Shown in pieces: positions 19,203 to 28,442 of a stretch of 64,000 bases of DNA; position 1 is the stretch's first letter, and every line of letters starts with the position of its first letter. Both the position numbers and the translations under genes were made by a program. The DNA lies in contig NZ_CP029210.1 in NCBI RefSeq assembly GCF_003100395.1, forward strand, positions 2,728,001-2,792,000, in the 5' to 3' direction. This stretch comes from Aquabacterium olei. GTDB taxonomy: Bacteria; Pseudomonadota; Gammaproteobacteria; Burkholderiales; Burkholderiaceae_C. A model generated the notes under the pieces. The model did not search any database, was not told the DNA's origin, and saw only the letters and a list, made by a program, of their open reading frames with translations.

Positions 19203-19897
19203 CGGATTTCTTTCGCTTCCCGCACACCCCGCACATCGCCTGGCTGGCTGCCGGCGAACCGCGCGAGGACAAGGTGCTGTCGCCCGCCGAGGCCCATGCC
19301 CTGCTGGCACACAAGGTCGTGGTCGAAGAGAAGCTCGACGGCGCGAACCTCGGCTTCTCGCTCGACGAGCACGGCGAGTTGCGTGCGCAGAACCGCGGGC
19401 AGTATCTGAGCGATCCGCACGCGGGCCAGTTCGCCCGCATCCCGCTGTGGCTGCAGCAGCATGGCGACGCCTTGCTGGCCGAGCTGACACCGGACCTCAT
19501 CTTCTTCGGCGAATGGTGCGCCGCGCGCCACTCGCTGGACTATGGCGCCCTGCCCGACTGGTTCCTGTTGTTCGACGTGTACGAACGCAGCCAGGGCCGC
19601 TTCTGGAGCACCGCCCGCCGCAATGCGCTGGCCGCCCGCGCCGGCCTGGTCACCGTGCCCCGCCTGTTCGAGGGCCACACCACACTGGACGCGCTCAAGC
19701 TCATGGTGTCCAGCACCCCGAGTCGCTACCGCAAGGGCCCGCTCGAAGGCATGGTGATCCGCCACGAATCCGAAACCTGGTGTGAAAACCGAGCCAAGCT
19801 CGTGCGCCCCGATTTCACCCAGGCCATCGACACCCACTGGCGCAAACGCGCCATCGAATGGAACCGCGTCGACCACGATGCGGCCTACCGCAACTGA
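19199..19897 (+). CDS. Minimal ATP-dependent RNA ligase family protein
   Basis: A 232-residue nucleotidyltransferase with the ligase motifs in order: motif I EEKLDGANLGF with Lys45 as the AMP acceptor, motif III FFGEWC (Glu105), motif IV LEGMVIRHE (Glu183), and motif V AKLVRPDF (Lys200). The N-terminal FPHTPHIAWL and the SLDYGALPDWFLLFDVY stretch after motif III are typical of a widespread short bacterial RNA ligase family (RNA_ligase, PF09414 type) lacking the C-terminal domain of T4 Rnl2. It would seal RNA ends, in the cytoplasm. It is coupled to the PIN gene by an ATGA overlap, and prpF starts 20 bases after its stop. Pairing of an RNA-cutting and an RNA-sealing enzyme suggests RNA repair, defence or controlled processing. 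The substrate is unknown. Confidence 0.85.
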   Translation: MTDFFRFPHTPHIAWLAAGEPREDKVLSPAEAHALLAHKVVVEEKLDGANLGFSLDEHGELRAQNRGQYLSDPHAGQFARIPLWLQQHGDALLAELTPDLIFFGEWCAARHSLDYGALPDWFLLFDVYERSQGRFWSTARRNALAARAGLVTVPRLFEGHTTLDALKLMVSSTPSRYRKGPLEGMVIRHESETWCENRAKLVRPDFTQAIDTHWRKRAIEWNRVDHDAAYRN

Positions 19898-19917
19898 CCT
19901 CTCCACCGGACACAGCC

Positions 19918-21105
19918 ATGGCACACGCACCCCAAGTCAAGATCCCGGCCACCTACATCCGCGGCGGCACCAGCAAGGGCGTCTTCTTCCGCCTGCAGGA
20001 CCTCCCCGCAGCCTGCCAGGTGCCCGGCGAAGCGCGCGACAAGCTGTTCCTGCGCGTCATCGGCAGCCCCGACCCGTATGCGGCCCACATCGACGGCATG
20101 GGCGGCGCCACGTCCAGCACCAGCAAGTGCGTGATCCTGTCAAAGGCCAGCCAGCCCGACCACGATGTGGACTACCTTTACGGCCAGATCTCGATCGACA
20201 AGCCCTTCGTGGACTGGTCCGGCAACTGCGGCAACCTGTCCACCGCCGCGGGCGCCTTCGCGATCCACGCCGGCCTGGTCGACCCGGCCCGCATCCCGCA
20301 GAACGGCACGGCCGTGGTTCGCATCTGGCAGGCCAACATCGGCAAGACCATCATCGCGCACGTGCCCGTCACCAACGGCCAGGTGCAGGAAACCGGCGAT
20401 TTCGAGCTCGATGGCGTGACCTTCCCGGCCGCTGAGATCGTGCTCGAGTTCATGGACCCGTCCGACGATGGCGACGAAGGCGGCTCGATGTTCCCCACCG
20501 GCAACCTGGTGGACGACCTGGAAGTGCCCGGCATCGGCATGCTGAAGGCCACGATGATCACGGCCGGCATCCCGACCGTGTTCGTCAATGCCAAGGACAT
20601 CGGCTACACCGGCATGGAACTGCGTGAGCACATCAACAGCGACGCCGAAGCGCTCAAGCGCTTCGAGGCCATCCGCGTGGCGGGTGCGCTGCGCATGGGC
20701 CTGATCAAGACGCCCGAAGAAGCCGCCACCCGCCAGCACACGCCCAAGATCGCCTTCGTCGCACCGCCCACCACCTACACCGCATCCAGCGGCAAGACCA
20801 TCGAGGCGGTGGACGTCGATCTGCTGGTGCGCGCGCTGTCGATGGGCAAGCTGCACCACGCCATGATGGGCACCTGTGCGGTGGCGATCGGCACGGCAGC
20901 CGCCATCCCCGGCACGCTGGTCAACCAGGCCGCTGGCGGCGGCGAGCGCGAGGCCGTGCGCTTCGGCCACCCCTCCGGCACCCTGCGCGTCGGCGCCCAG
21001 GCGAAACAAGTCAACGGTCAGTGGACCGTCACCAAGGCCATCATGAGCCGAAGCGCCCGCATCCTCATGGAAGGCTGGGTGCGCGTGCCGGGCGACACGT
21101 TCTGA
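19918..21105 (+). CDS. prpF: 2-methylaconitate cis-trans isomerase
   Basis: Works after AcnD in the methylcitrate cycle, converting its product to cis-2-methylaconitate for the aconitase that hydrates it. The 395-residue product has the PrpF N-terminal signature ATYIRGGTSKGVFF, the DGMGGATSSTSKC motif and GNCGNLSTAAGAFAI, giving a DapF-like two-domain fold. The ATG at 19918 is chosen at the start of family sequence, 20 bases after the RNA ligase gene. That places it on the same message as the cassette, so the foreign-looking genes are almost certainly transcribed with prp. It ends the prp row; a hairpin (21123-21141) without a T run follows. Confidence 0.94.
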   Translation: MAHAPQVKIPATYIRGGTSKGVFFRLQDLPAACQVPGEARDKLFLRVIGSPDPYAAHIDGMGGATSSTSKCVILSKASQPDHDVDYLYGQISIDKPFVDWSGNCGNLSTAAGAFAIHAGLVDPARIPQNGTAVVRIWQANIGKTIIAHVPVTNGQVQETGDFELDGVTFPAAEIVLEFMDPSDDGDEGGSMFPTGNLVDDLEVPGIGMLKATMITAGIPTVFVNAKDIGYTGMELREHINSDAEALKRFEAIRVAGALRMGLIKTPEEAATRQHTPKIAFVAPPTTYTASSGKTIEAVDVDLLVRALSMGKLHHAMMGTCAVAIGTAAAIPGTLVNQAAGGGEREAVRFGHPSGTLRVGAQAKQVNGQWTVTKAIMSRSARILMEGWVRVPGDTF

Positions 21106-21122
21106 TCCGTGGGTCAGGGCAT

Positions 21123-21141
21123 GGCCCCTGGTGAAGGGGCC
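21123..21141 (+). terminator. Hairpin after prpF
   Basis: Arms GGCCCC and GGGGCC with a seven-base loop, 17 bases past the prpF stop. The absence of a T run makes rho-independent release uncertain. Confidence 0.35.
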
Positions 21142-21281
21142 GCCCCGCGGCGATCCACCGTGACGGGCGCACACCCCGGGTCAGTTCCGGTGTCCACGCC
21201 CGGCAGATCGGTGGCAATATTCGAACTTGACGCCTGCTCGTCTGACCGATTCACTGTTTGCCGCGACACCCGCCTACCGCC

Positions 21282-21821
21282 ATGAGCCACACCCTCCGCC
21301 AGATCCAACGCATCCGCACCCTCGCCCTGTCGGCCGGCGTCATGCTCGGCATGGTGGTCACCACCTTCGGCCCGCAGTTCGCCCATGCCGCGGAGGTCAA
21401 GAAGACCAAGCGCACGCTGGTCGAGAAGATCGTGGCCCTGCCGGAAGCCACCGTCGAGCAACTGCAGGCCGCCGAGCGCGTGCTGATCGGCAAGTACCAG
21501 TGCGAGTTCGGCAAGGCCGTGTCCATCGACCGTCACGCGCGCAACAACGGCTATTTCGACCTGCGCCTCGGCCAGCAGTCGTGGACGATGAAGCCCGTGC
21601 TGTCGTCGACCGGTGCGGTGCGCCTGGAAGACGTCAAGGGCGCCGCGCTGATGATCCAGATCCTGACCAAGTCGATGCTGATGGACCCCAAGCGCGGCCA
21701 GCGTCTGGTGGACGGCTGCATGCACGACACGCAACGCGCGGCCGACGAAGACCTCAAGCGCAACCCGCGGCCCTCGGTCTTCGGGCTCAACAGCGACACG
21801 CCGGCCGACGGCAACCGCTGA
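21282..21821 (+). CDS. Exported hypothetical protein upstream of acnB
   Basis: Not assigned to a known family. The 179-residue product has a good signal peptide: basic start, hydrophobic core about residues 14-30, and cleavage predicted after FAHA (about residue 36). The mature part contains GKYQCEFGKAVSIDRH and GYFDLRLGQQSWTM, a beta-strand pattern with a single early cysteine, then a basic tail rich in Arg and Asn. The ATG at 21282 gives a complete signal peptide; an in-frame GTG-like start at 21258 is less likely. It stands alone between prpF and acnB and ends at a strong terminator at 21835. Probably a periplasmic protein; function unknown. Confidence 0.75.
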   Translation: MSHTLRQIQRIRTLALSAGVMLGMVVTTFGPQFAHAAEVKKTKRTLVEKIVALPEATVEQLQAAERVLIGKYQCEFGKAVSIDRHARNNGYFDLRLGQQSWTMKPVLSSTGAVRLEDVKGAALMIQILTKSMLMDPKRGQRLVDGCMHDTQRAADEDLKRNPRPSVFGLNSDTPADGNR

Positions 21822-21834
21822 CCTTCCCCCCTCG

Positions 21835-21868
21835 CATCAGCCGGACACCCGTCCGGCTGATGTCTTTT
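21835..21868 (+). terminator. Rho-independent terminator
   Basis: Twelve-base perfect arms CATCAGCCGGAC and GTCCGGCTGATG around an ACCC loop, followed by TCTTTTC. It ends the gene at 21282 and insulates acnB. Confidence 0.85.
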
Positions 21869-21976
21869 CGGGCCCCCGATTGATGCGCAACGGCCGCGTG
21901 TGCGCACGAGTTCGACAGTTTTTCGCTCCCCCCTGTGGCATTCCGTCCGCTCCTGGGCGAAAATAGCCAATTGTGC

Positions 21977-21996
21977 GAAGTCTTATAGAAGACTTC
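21977..21996. promoter_or_regulatory. Palindrome before acnB matching the gntR-mdh operator
   Basis: GAAGTCTTATAGAAGACTTC has eight-base perfect arms around ATAG and lies 85 bases before the acnB start. Its core GTCTTATA-N-AAGAC is the same as in the 18-base palindrome at 7610-7627. It is probably a target of the GntR-family regulator encoded at 6690-7529; that link is inferred. Confidence 0.6.
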
Positions 21997-22080
21997 CAGC
22001 CTCCAGGTCGAGCCGCACCTCCCCGTGCGGCCCCGCCGCGGTGAATTCTTTTCAGTCCCCGCCCCACAAAGGTGATCACC

Positions 22081-24672
22081 ATGTTGCAAGCCTACCGCCA
22101 ACACGTTGCCGAGCGCGCCGCGCTGGGTATCCCCCCGCTGCCCCTGTCGGCCCAGCAAGTCGCCGAGCTGATCGAGCTGATCAAGAACCCGCCGGCCGGT
22201 GAAGATGCATTCCTGCTCGACCTGCTGACGCACCGCGTGCCGCCGGGCGTGGACGACGCCGCCAAGGTGAAGGCCTCCTTCCTGGCCGCTGTGGCCCATG
22301 GCGACGTGAGCGTCGGCCTGATCTCGAAGGCCAAGGCCACCGAGCTGCTGGGCACCATGGTCGGTGGCTACAACGTCAAGCCGCTGGTCGACCTGCTGTC
22401 GGACGCCGAAGTCGGCACCGTGGCCGCCGAAGCCCTGAAGAAGACCCTGCTGATGTTCGACGCGTTCCACGACGTCGCCGAGCTGGTCAAGGCCGGCAAC
22501 GCCAACGCCAAGGCCGTGATGCAGTCGTGGGCCGACGCCGAGTGGTTCACCACCCGTCCGGAAGTCGCCAAGAAGATCACCGTGACCGTGTTCAAGGTGC
22601 CGGGCGAAACCAACACCGACGACCTGTCGCCCGCCCCGGACGCCTGGAGCCGCCCGGACATCCCGATGCACTACCTCGCCATGCTGAAGAACACGCGCCC
22701 TGACGCGGCCTTCAAGCCCGAGGAAGACGGCAAGCGCGGTCCGATGCAGTTCATCGAAGACCTGAAGAAGAAGGGCAATCTGGTCGCCTACGTGGGCGAT
22801 GTGGTCGGTACCGGTTCTTCGCGCAAGTCGGCCACCAACAGCGTGATCTGGGCCACCGGCGAAGACATCCCCTTCGTGCCGAACAAGCGCTTCGGCGGCG
22901 TCACGCTCGGCGGCAAGATCGCCCCCATCTTCTTCAACACGCAGGAAGACTCCGGCTCGCTGCCCATCGAAGTGGACGTGTCCAACTTCGAAATGGGTGA
23001 CGTGATCGACATCTACCCGTACGACGGCAAGATCGAGAAGAACGGCGCCGAAGCCGCCAAGTTCGAACTGAAGTCGCAAGTGCTGCTGGACGAAGTGCGC
23101 GCCGGCGGCCGCATCAACCTGATCATCGGCCGCTCGCTGACCGGCAAGGCCCGTGAGTTCCTGGGTCTGCCCGCCTCGACCGCCTTCCGCCTGCCCCAGG
23201 CCCCGGCCGACACCGGCAAGGGCTACACCCTGGCCCAGAAGATGGTCGGCCGCGCCTGCGGTCTGCCGGAAGGCCAGGGCGTGCGTCCCGGCACCTACTG
23301 CGAGCCGAAGATGACCACCGTGGGTTCGCAGGACACCACCGGCCCGATGACCCGTGACGAGCTGAAGGACCTGGCCTGCCTGGGCTTCTCGGCCGACCTG
23401 GTCATGCAGTCGTTCTGCCACACCGCCGCTTATCCGAAGCCGGTGGACGTGAAGATGCACCGCGAGCTGCCCGCCTTCATCTCGAACCGCGGCGGCGTGG
23501 CCCTGCGTCCGGGCGACGGCGTGATCCACTCGTGGCTGAACCGCCTGCTGCTGCCCGACACCGTCGGCACCGGTGGCGACTCGCACACCCGCTTCCCGAT
23601 CGGCATCTCCTTCCCCGCCGGTTCGGGCCTGGTCGCCTTCGGCGCGGCCACCGGCGTGATGCCGCTCGACATGCCGGAATCGGTGCTGGTGCGCTTCAAG
23701 GGCCAGATGCAGCCTGGCGTCACCCTGCGTGACCTGGTGCATGCCATCCCCCTGTACGCCATCAAGGCCGGTCTGCTGACCGTCGCCAAGGCCGGCAAGA
23801 AGAACATCTTCTCGGGCCGCATCCTCGAAATCGAAGGCCTGCCTGACCTGAAGGTCGAGCAAGCATTCGAACTGTCGGACGCCTCGGCCGAGCGCTCGGC
23901 TGCCGGCTGCACGATCAAGCTCAACAAGGAGCCGATCGCCGAGTACCTGAAGTCGAACATCGTTCTGATGAAGAACATGATCGCCGACGGCTACCAGGAC
24001 GCCCGCACGCTGCAGCGCCGCATCGAAGCCCAGGAAGCCTGGCTGGCCAACCCGAACCTGCTGGAAGCCGACAAGGACGCCGAATACGCGGCCGTGATCG
24101 AGATCGACCTGAACGACATCAAGGAACCGATCGTCTGCTGCCCGAACGACCCGGACGACGCCAAGTTCCTGTCCGAAGTCGCCGGCACCAAGATCGACGA
24201 AGCCTTCATCGGTTCGTGCATGACCAACATCGGTCACTTCCGCGCCGCCGGCAAGCTGCTGGAAGGCAAGAAGGACATCCCGGTGCGTCTGTGGGTGGCC
24301 CCGCCGACCAAGATGGACGCCGCCGAGCTGACCAAGGAAGGCTTCTACAACACCTTCGGCACCGCCGGCGCCCGCACCGAAATGCCCGGCTGCTCGCTGT
24401 GCATGGGCAACCAGGCTCAGATCAAGGAAGGCTCGACCTGTATCTCCACGTCGACGCGTAACTTCCCGAACCGTCTGGGCAAGAACACCAACGTGTTCCT
24501 GGGCTCGGCCGAGCTGACCGCCGTGGCCTCGAAGCTGGGCAAGCTGCCGACGCCGGCCGAGTACCTGGCCGAAATCGGTGTGGTGTCGAAGGACGCCGAC
24601 AAGATCTACAAGTACATGAACTTCAACCAGATTGAAGAGTACGTGGAGACCGCCAAGACCGTGCAGGCCTGA
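22081..24672 (+). CDS. acnB: Bifunctional aconitate hydratase 2 / 2-methylisocitrate dehydratase
   Basis: Main TCA-cycle aconitase: citrate to isocitrate via cis-aconitate. AcnB also hydrates 2-methylaconitate, so it can complete the methylcitrate cycle beside AcnD and PrpF. The 863-residue product has the B-type domain order: an N-terminal HEAT-like helical domain (about 1-160), then the swivel domain ([31 protein letters not shown]), then the catalytic domains. The cluster cysteines lie in [12 protein letters not shown] and [12 protein letters not shown]. The ATG at 22081 opens family-like sequence ([16 protein letters not shown]). It is controlled from its own promoter region, which carries a palindrome shared with gntR-mdh. 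Confidence 0.97.
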   Translation: MLQAYRQHVAERAALGIPPLPLSAQQVAELIELIKNPPAGEDAFLLDLLTHRVPPGVDDAAKVKASFLAAVAHGDVSVGLISKAKATELLGTMVGGYNVKPLVDLLSDAEVGTVAAEALKKTLLMFDAFHDVAELVKAGNANAKAVMQSWADAEWFTTRPEVAKKITVTVFKVPGETNTDDLSPAPDAWSRPDIPMHYLAMLKNTRPDAAFKPEEDGKRGPMQFIEDLKKKGNLVAYVGDVVGTGSSRKSATNSVIWATGEDIPFVPNKRFGGVTLGGKIAPIFFNTQEDSGSLPIEVDVSNFEMGDVIDIYPYDGKIEKNGAEAAKFELKSQVLLDEVRAGGRINLIIGRSLTGKAREFLGLPASTAFRLPQAPADTGKGYTLAQKMVGRACGLPEGQGVRPGTYCEPKMTTVGSQDTTGPMTRDELKDLACLGFSADLVMQSFCHTAAYPKPVDVKMHRELPAFISNRGGVALRPGDGVIHSWLNRLLLPDTVGTGGDSHTRFPIGISFPAGSGLVAFGAATGVMPLDMPESVLVRFKGQMQPGVTLRDLVHAIPLYAIKAGLLTVAKAGKKNIFSGRILEIEGLPDLKVEQAFELSDASAERSAAGCTIKLNKEPIAEYLKSNIVLMKNMIADGYQDARTLQRRIEAQEAWLANPNLLEADKDAEYAAVIEIDLNDIKEPIVCCPNDPDDAKFLSEVAGTKIDEAFIGSCMTNIGHFRAAGKLLEGKKDIPVRLWVAPPTKMDAAELTKEGFYNTFGTAGARTEMPGCSLCMGNQAQIKEGSTCISTSTRNFPNRLGKNTNVFLGSAELTAVASKLGKLPTPAEYLAEIGVVSKDADKIYKYMNFNQIEEYVETAKTVQA

Positions 24673-24718
24673 GGCCTGACCACGCCACAGCCGTGCCCTT
24701 CCGGGGCCGGCTGACACG

Positions 24719-24749
24719 AAACCCGCCCGGGCAACCTGGCGGGTTTTTT
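24719..24749 (+). terminator. Rho-independent terminator of acnB
   Basis: Arms AAACCCGCC and GGCGGGTTT followed by a run of T, 47 bases after the acnB stop. The facing minus-strand gene ends at 24787. Confidence 0.88.
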
Positions 24750-24786
24750 CATGGCCGGGCGCAGCGCGCGCCGGCCCGCGCCAGCG

Positions 24787-25389
24787 TCAGAAGCCGCCGC
24801 GCTTCAGCCAGTCGTCCACCATGTCGAAACGGTCGAAGCCCCAGAAAGGCTCACCGTCCACGAAGACGAAAGGGCTGCCGAACACGCCGCGGGCCTCGGC
24901 GGCGCCCACCTCGTGCTTGAGCTGGTCCTTCACCGCCGGGTCGGCCATGCCTTCGGTGATGGCGTCGGCGTCCAGCCCCTGCGCGGCGGCCACCTCGCGC
25001 ACGACATCGACCTCGCCGATGTTCTTGTTGTCGACGAAGTAGGCGCGATAGAGCGCCAGCGCCAGCTGCTTGGCCGCCGCCTCGTCGCTGCGCGCCACGA
25101 ACAGCACCGCGCGCGCCGGGTTCTGCGAGGCAATCGGGAAGACGCTGGGCATCTTGAACGGGATGCCGGTCAGGCGCGAGATGCGCTCCCAGTCGCGGCG
25201 CACATAGTCCTTCTTGATGGGCACCTGCGTGAGCGGCGCCATGCCGGTGCTCTTGAAGATCACGCCGAGCAGCACCGGGTGCCAGTCGACCGTTCGACCG
25301 TGGCGCTCGGCCAGGGCCTCGACCCGTTCGGCGGCAAAATAGCCGTAGGGGGACGAGAACTCGAAGTAGAAGTCGATGGCAGCGGACAT
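24787..25389 (-). CDS. 2-hydroxychromene-2-carboxylate isomerase-like (DsbA-fold, kappa-GST type)
   Basis: A 200-residue thioredoxin-fold protein of the HCCA isomerase/GST-kappa group. It begins IDFYFEFSSPYGYFA, where the SSPY serine takes the place of the first cysteine of DsbA. It continues with LGVIFKSTG and RDWERISRLTGIPF, and ends with GVFGSPFVFVDGEPFWGFDRFDMVDDWL. In naphthalene degraders NahD acts on hydroxychromene carboxylate; here no aromatic-degradation genes are nearby, so the true role may be a glutathione-dependent isomerase or detoxifier. The ATG at 25389 fits the family start. Convergent with acnB. Confidence 0.85.
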   Translation of the reverse strand: MSAAIDFYFEFSSPYGYFAAERVEALAERHGRTVDWHPVLLGVIFKSTGMAPLTQVPIKKDYVRRDWERISRLTGIPFKMPSVFPIASQNPARAVLFVARSDEAAAKQLALALYRAYFVDNKNIGEVDVVREVAAAQGLDADAITEGMADPAVKDQLKHEVGAAEARGVFGSPFVFVDGEPFWGFDRFDMVDDWLKRGGF

Positions 25390-25525
25390 GGCGAGGGGGC
25401 GAAAAATGAGGACGCCGCCAGCCTAGCATGGGCGCCCGTTGGGACGGCCGGCGGCAGCAGGGCGCGCTGCATCGGATAATCGCGCTCTTCGGACTCTGAC
25501 GGCGCCCGGCTGGGCCGCCCGTTCC

Positions 25526-27880
25526 ATGCGCAAGACCTTCTCTGCCCGCCCTCACGGTGCACGTGGCTTCATCCTCCTTGCCGCCCTGGGCGCGGTGGCC
25601 GCCATGGCGGTGGCCCTGCTCGTCACGGCGGCGGTGCTCTACCCTTCCTTGCCGGACACCAGCTCGCTGTCGAACTACCAGCCGAAACAGCCCTTGCGTG
25701 TGTACACGGCCGATGGCGTCGAAATCGGCGGCTTTGGCAGCGAGAAACGCCAGTATCTGAAGCTGGAGCAGATCCCCAAGCTCATGCGCGACAGCCTGCT
25801 GGCCGTCGAGGACTCGCGGTTCTACGAGCATCCCGGCATCGACGTGATCGGCGTGCTGCGGGCCATCGTCTCGAACGTGACCGGCGGCCGCACGCAGGGC
25901 GCCTCGACCATCACCCAGCAGGTGGCGCGCACCTTCTTCCTCACCCGGGAGAAGACCATGACGCGCAAGATCAAGGAGGCCATGCTGTCGCTGAAGATCG
26001 AGGGGCAACTGAGCAAGGACCAGATCCTCGAGCTCTACATGAACCAGATCTACCTGGGCGCGCGCTCCTACGGTTTTGCCGAAGCGGCCCAGACCTACTT
26101 CGGCAAGCCGCTGGGTGCGCTGTCGCCCGCGGAATGCGCGATGCTGGCCGGCCTGCCGCAGAACCCGGCCAACGCCAACCCGATCAAGAATCCGCAGCGC
26201 GCCCGCGCACGCCAGCTGGTGGTGCTGTCGCGCATGCACACCGAGGGCGTGCTGGACGACGCCGCCTATGAAAAGGCCAAAGCCGAAAAGCTCGCGGTGC
26301 GCCCGCCTGGCGAGATGGACGTGCACGCCGAGTACGTGGCCGAGATGGCGCGCGCCCAGGTCTATGCGCAGTATGGCGAGTCGGCCTACACCACCGGCAT
26401 GAAGGTGGTGACCACGCTGCGCGCCGCCGACCAGCAAGCCGCCTGGAAGGCCCTGCGTCGCACGCTGATCGACCGCGAGACCGGCCTGCCCTGGCGGGGC
26501 CCCGAGGCCTGGGAAGAGCTGGACAGCGACCTGAAGGACGAGGACCCGGCCGTGTCGCAGGTGCTGGCCGACTACAACGACGACGAGATGTTGCGCGTGG
26601 CGATCGTGACCGCGGCGAGCGCGAAGGAAGTGCGCGCGGTGCTGGCGAGCGGCGACGTGGTGCGCATCAGCGGCAAGGGCCTGCGCCAGGCGCAGCCTGG
26701 GCTGGCGCGCAACGCGAGCGACAAGCTGCGCCTGCGCCGCGGCTCGGTGGTGCGGCTGGTGGAGCTCAACGATGAGTGGCGACTGACCCAGTGGCCGGAA
26801 GCCGAAGGCGCGCTGGTGGCCATGGACCCGCACGACGGCCAGGTGCGCGCGCTGGTCGGCGGCTTCGACTTTCAGCGCAACCAGTTCAACCACGTCACGC
26901 AGGGCTGGCGCCAGCCGGGCTCGGCGTACAAGCCCTTCCTGTACTCCGCCGCGCTGGAGAACGGCGTGATGCCCGAGACGCTCATCAACGACGCCCCGCT
27001 GGCCAATGTGGGCAACTGGACGCCGTCGAACTCGGATGGCAGTGCCGACGGCCCCATTCCGCTGCACACGGCGCTGGCCAAGTCGAAGAACCTGGTCAGC
27101 ATCCGGCTGGTGCAGCTGATGGGCACGCAGAAGTCGCGCGAATGGACGGGGCACTTCGGCTTCGAGGTGGGCAAGCAGCCCGACAACCTCACGCTGGCCC
27201 TGGGTTCGGGCTCGACCACCCCCATGCAGATGGCGAGCGCCTACGCCGTCATTGCCAATGGCGGGCTGAAGGTGTCGCCGGTGGTGATCCGCCGCATCAC
27301 CGACGGCGATGGCAAGGTGGTGTTCGATGCCACGTTGAAGCGGGCCGACGAGGCCGACCGCGTGGTGCCGGCGCGCAATGCCTTCCTGACGGGCACGCTG
27401 CTCAATGAGGTGACCCGCACCGGCACCGCCGCACGCGCCCAGGCCCAACTGCGTCGCCCCGATCTGTTCGGCAAGACGGGCACCACCAACGACGTGTTCG
27501 ATGCGTGGTTTGCAGGCTTCCAGCCCAATCTGGTGGCGGTGGTCTGGCTGGGTTACGACACCCCGCGCAGCCTCGGCAGCCACGCCTCGGGCAGTTCGCT
27601 GGCCCTGCCGGCGTGGATCCAGTTCATGGCCACGGCGCTCAAGCGCGAGCCGGTGGTGTCGATGCCCGTGCCGGATGGCGTGGTGCGAATGGAATCGGGC
27701 TGGCGCTACAGCGAGTGGGCCGAGGGCGGCTTCCTGACGGAGCTCGGCATGGATGACGCCCCGATCGACCCGAGCCTCATCCCGGCCCCGCCGGTGCCCC
27801 CCGGTTCGGCGCCTTCGTCGGCCGAGGGCGAAGGCAATGTGGAAGACCGCCTGAAGGCCTTCATCGACCGCCTGTTCTGA
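25526..27880 (+). CDS. mrcA: Penicillin-binding protein 1A (bifunctional peptidoglycan synthase)
   Basis: Polymerises glycan strands and cross-links peptides in the periplasm. The 784-residue product has one N-terminal membrane anchor (about 15-40). A GT51 glycosyltransferase domain follows (catalytic glutamate in EDSRFYEHPGIDVIG; QGASTITQQVARTFFL). The C-terminal transpeptidase has its serine in GSAYKPF (SxxK), SKN in AKSKNLVS and KTG in FGKTGTTND. A linker between the two has an OB-like insert. The ATG at 25526 starts just before the basic flank of the anchor. It stands as a single gene facing the YgjP-like gene downstream. Confidence 0.94.
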   Translation: MRKTFSARPHGARGFILLAALGAVAAMAVALLVTAAVLYPSLPDTSSLSNYQPKQPLRVYTADGVEIGGFGSEKRQYLKLEQIPKLMRDSLLAVEDSRFYEHPGIDVIGVLRAIVSNVTGGRTQGASTITQQVARTFFLTREKTMTRKIKEAMLSLKIEGQLSKDQILELYMNQIYLGARSYGFAEAAQTYFGKPLGALSPAECAMLAGLPQNPANANPIKNPQRARARQLVVLSRMHTEGVLDDAAYEKAKAEKLAVRPPGEMDVHAEYVAEMARAQVYAQYGESAYTTGMKVVTTLRAADQQAAWKALRRTLIDRETGLPWRGPEAWEELDSDLKDEDPAVSQVLADYNDDEMLRVAIVTAASAKEVRAVLASGDVVRISGKGLRQAQPGLARNASDKLRLRRGSVVRLVELNDEWRLTQWPEAEGALVAMDPHDGQVRALVGGFDFQRNQFNHVTQGWRQPGSAYKPFLYSAALENGVMPETLINDAPLANVGNWTPSNSDGSADGPIPLHTALAKSKNLVSIRLVQLMGTQKSREWTGHFGFEVGKQPDNLTLALGSGSTTPMQMASAYAVIANGGLKVSPVVIRRITDGDGKVVFDATLKRADEADRVVPARNAFLTGTLLNEVTRTGTAARAQAQLRRPDLFGKTGTTNDVFDAWFAGFQPNLVAVVWLGYDTPRSLGSHASGSSLALPAWIQFMATALKREPVVSMPVPDGVVRMESGWRYSEWAEGGFLTELGMDDAPIDPSLIPAPPVPPGSAPSSAEGEGNVEDRLKAFIDRLF

Positions 27881-27896
27881 ACCAGGCTGGCGGCGT

Positions 27897-28439
27897 TCAG
27901 GCCGTCAGCTGGCCGATGTCCCGGGCGGTGAGCCACAGGCGCAGGTCGAACTCGTACTGGTGATAGGCCGGCTCCATGTGGCAGCACAGCGCATAGAAGG
28001 CCTTGTCATGGGCCTTCTCCTTGAGGTGAGCCAGTTCGTGCACCACGATCATCTGCAGGAACTCGGGCGGCGTGTCCTTGAACAGGCTGGCCACGCGGAT
28101 CTCGCGCTTGGCCTTGAGCTTGCCGCCCTGCACGCGTGAGGCCACCGTGTGGGTGCCCAGCGCCTGCTGGATCACCTGGATCTGCCCGTCGTAGGCGACC
28201 TTGCTGAGCGGCTCGCTGCTGCGCAGGTACTGCTGCTTGAGCGCCATCACGTGCTCGTACAGCAGCTTGTCGGTGCGCACCTCGTGGTGATCGGGGTAGC
28301 GCTTCTGAAGCACCGCTCCCAGGCGGCCTGCGTCGATCAGCTCCTGGGCCTGCGCGAGCAGTTGCGCCGGATAGCCGCCCAGGTAGCGCAGCACGGCCGA
28401 CTGCACGGGCGGCGGGGCGAGGTGAACAACGCGGGACAT
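27897..28439 (-). CDS. YgjP-like zinc metallopeptidase (M48-related)
   Basis: A 180-residue protein with the zinc-protease signature VHELAHLKEKAHDKAFY: the HExxH histidines and glutamate, with the third ligand in the following helix. The family (YgjP, DUF45/WLM-type) is cytoplasmic. The N-terminal half is helical, without membrane segment or signal. It starts three bases after the exonuclease I stop, so the two are probably co-transcribed, and it converges with mrcA. The substrate is unknown. Confidence 0.85.
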   Translation of the reverse strand: MSRVVHLAPPPVQSAVLRYLGGYPAQLLAQAQELIDAGRLGAVLQKRYPDHHEVRTDKLLYEHVMALKQQYLRSSEPLSKVAYDGQIQVIQQALGTHTVASRVQGGKLKAKREIRVASLFKDTPPEFLQMIVVHELAHLKEKAHDKAFYALCCHMEPAYHQYEFDLRLWLTARDIGQLTA

Positions 28440-28442
28440 GGC

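Noticed and set aside
17821-19897. Cassette as recent foreign DNA judged by base composition
   Set aside because: By eye the GC content and codon choice are like the neighbouring prp genes, and no repeats, integrase or tRNA flank it. Insertion is suggested only by its position in the operon.
21787-24717. A 976-codon open frame on the minus strand opposite acnB
   Set aside because: Antisense shadow of acnB with repetitive Gly/His/Val composition; the plus-strand acnB is certain.
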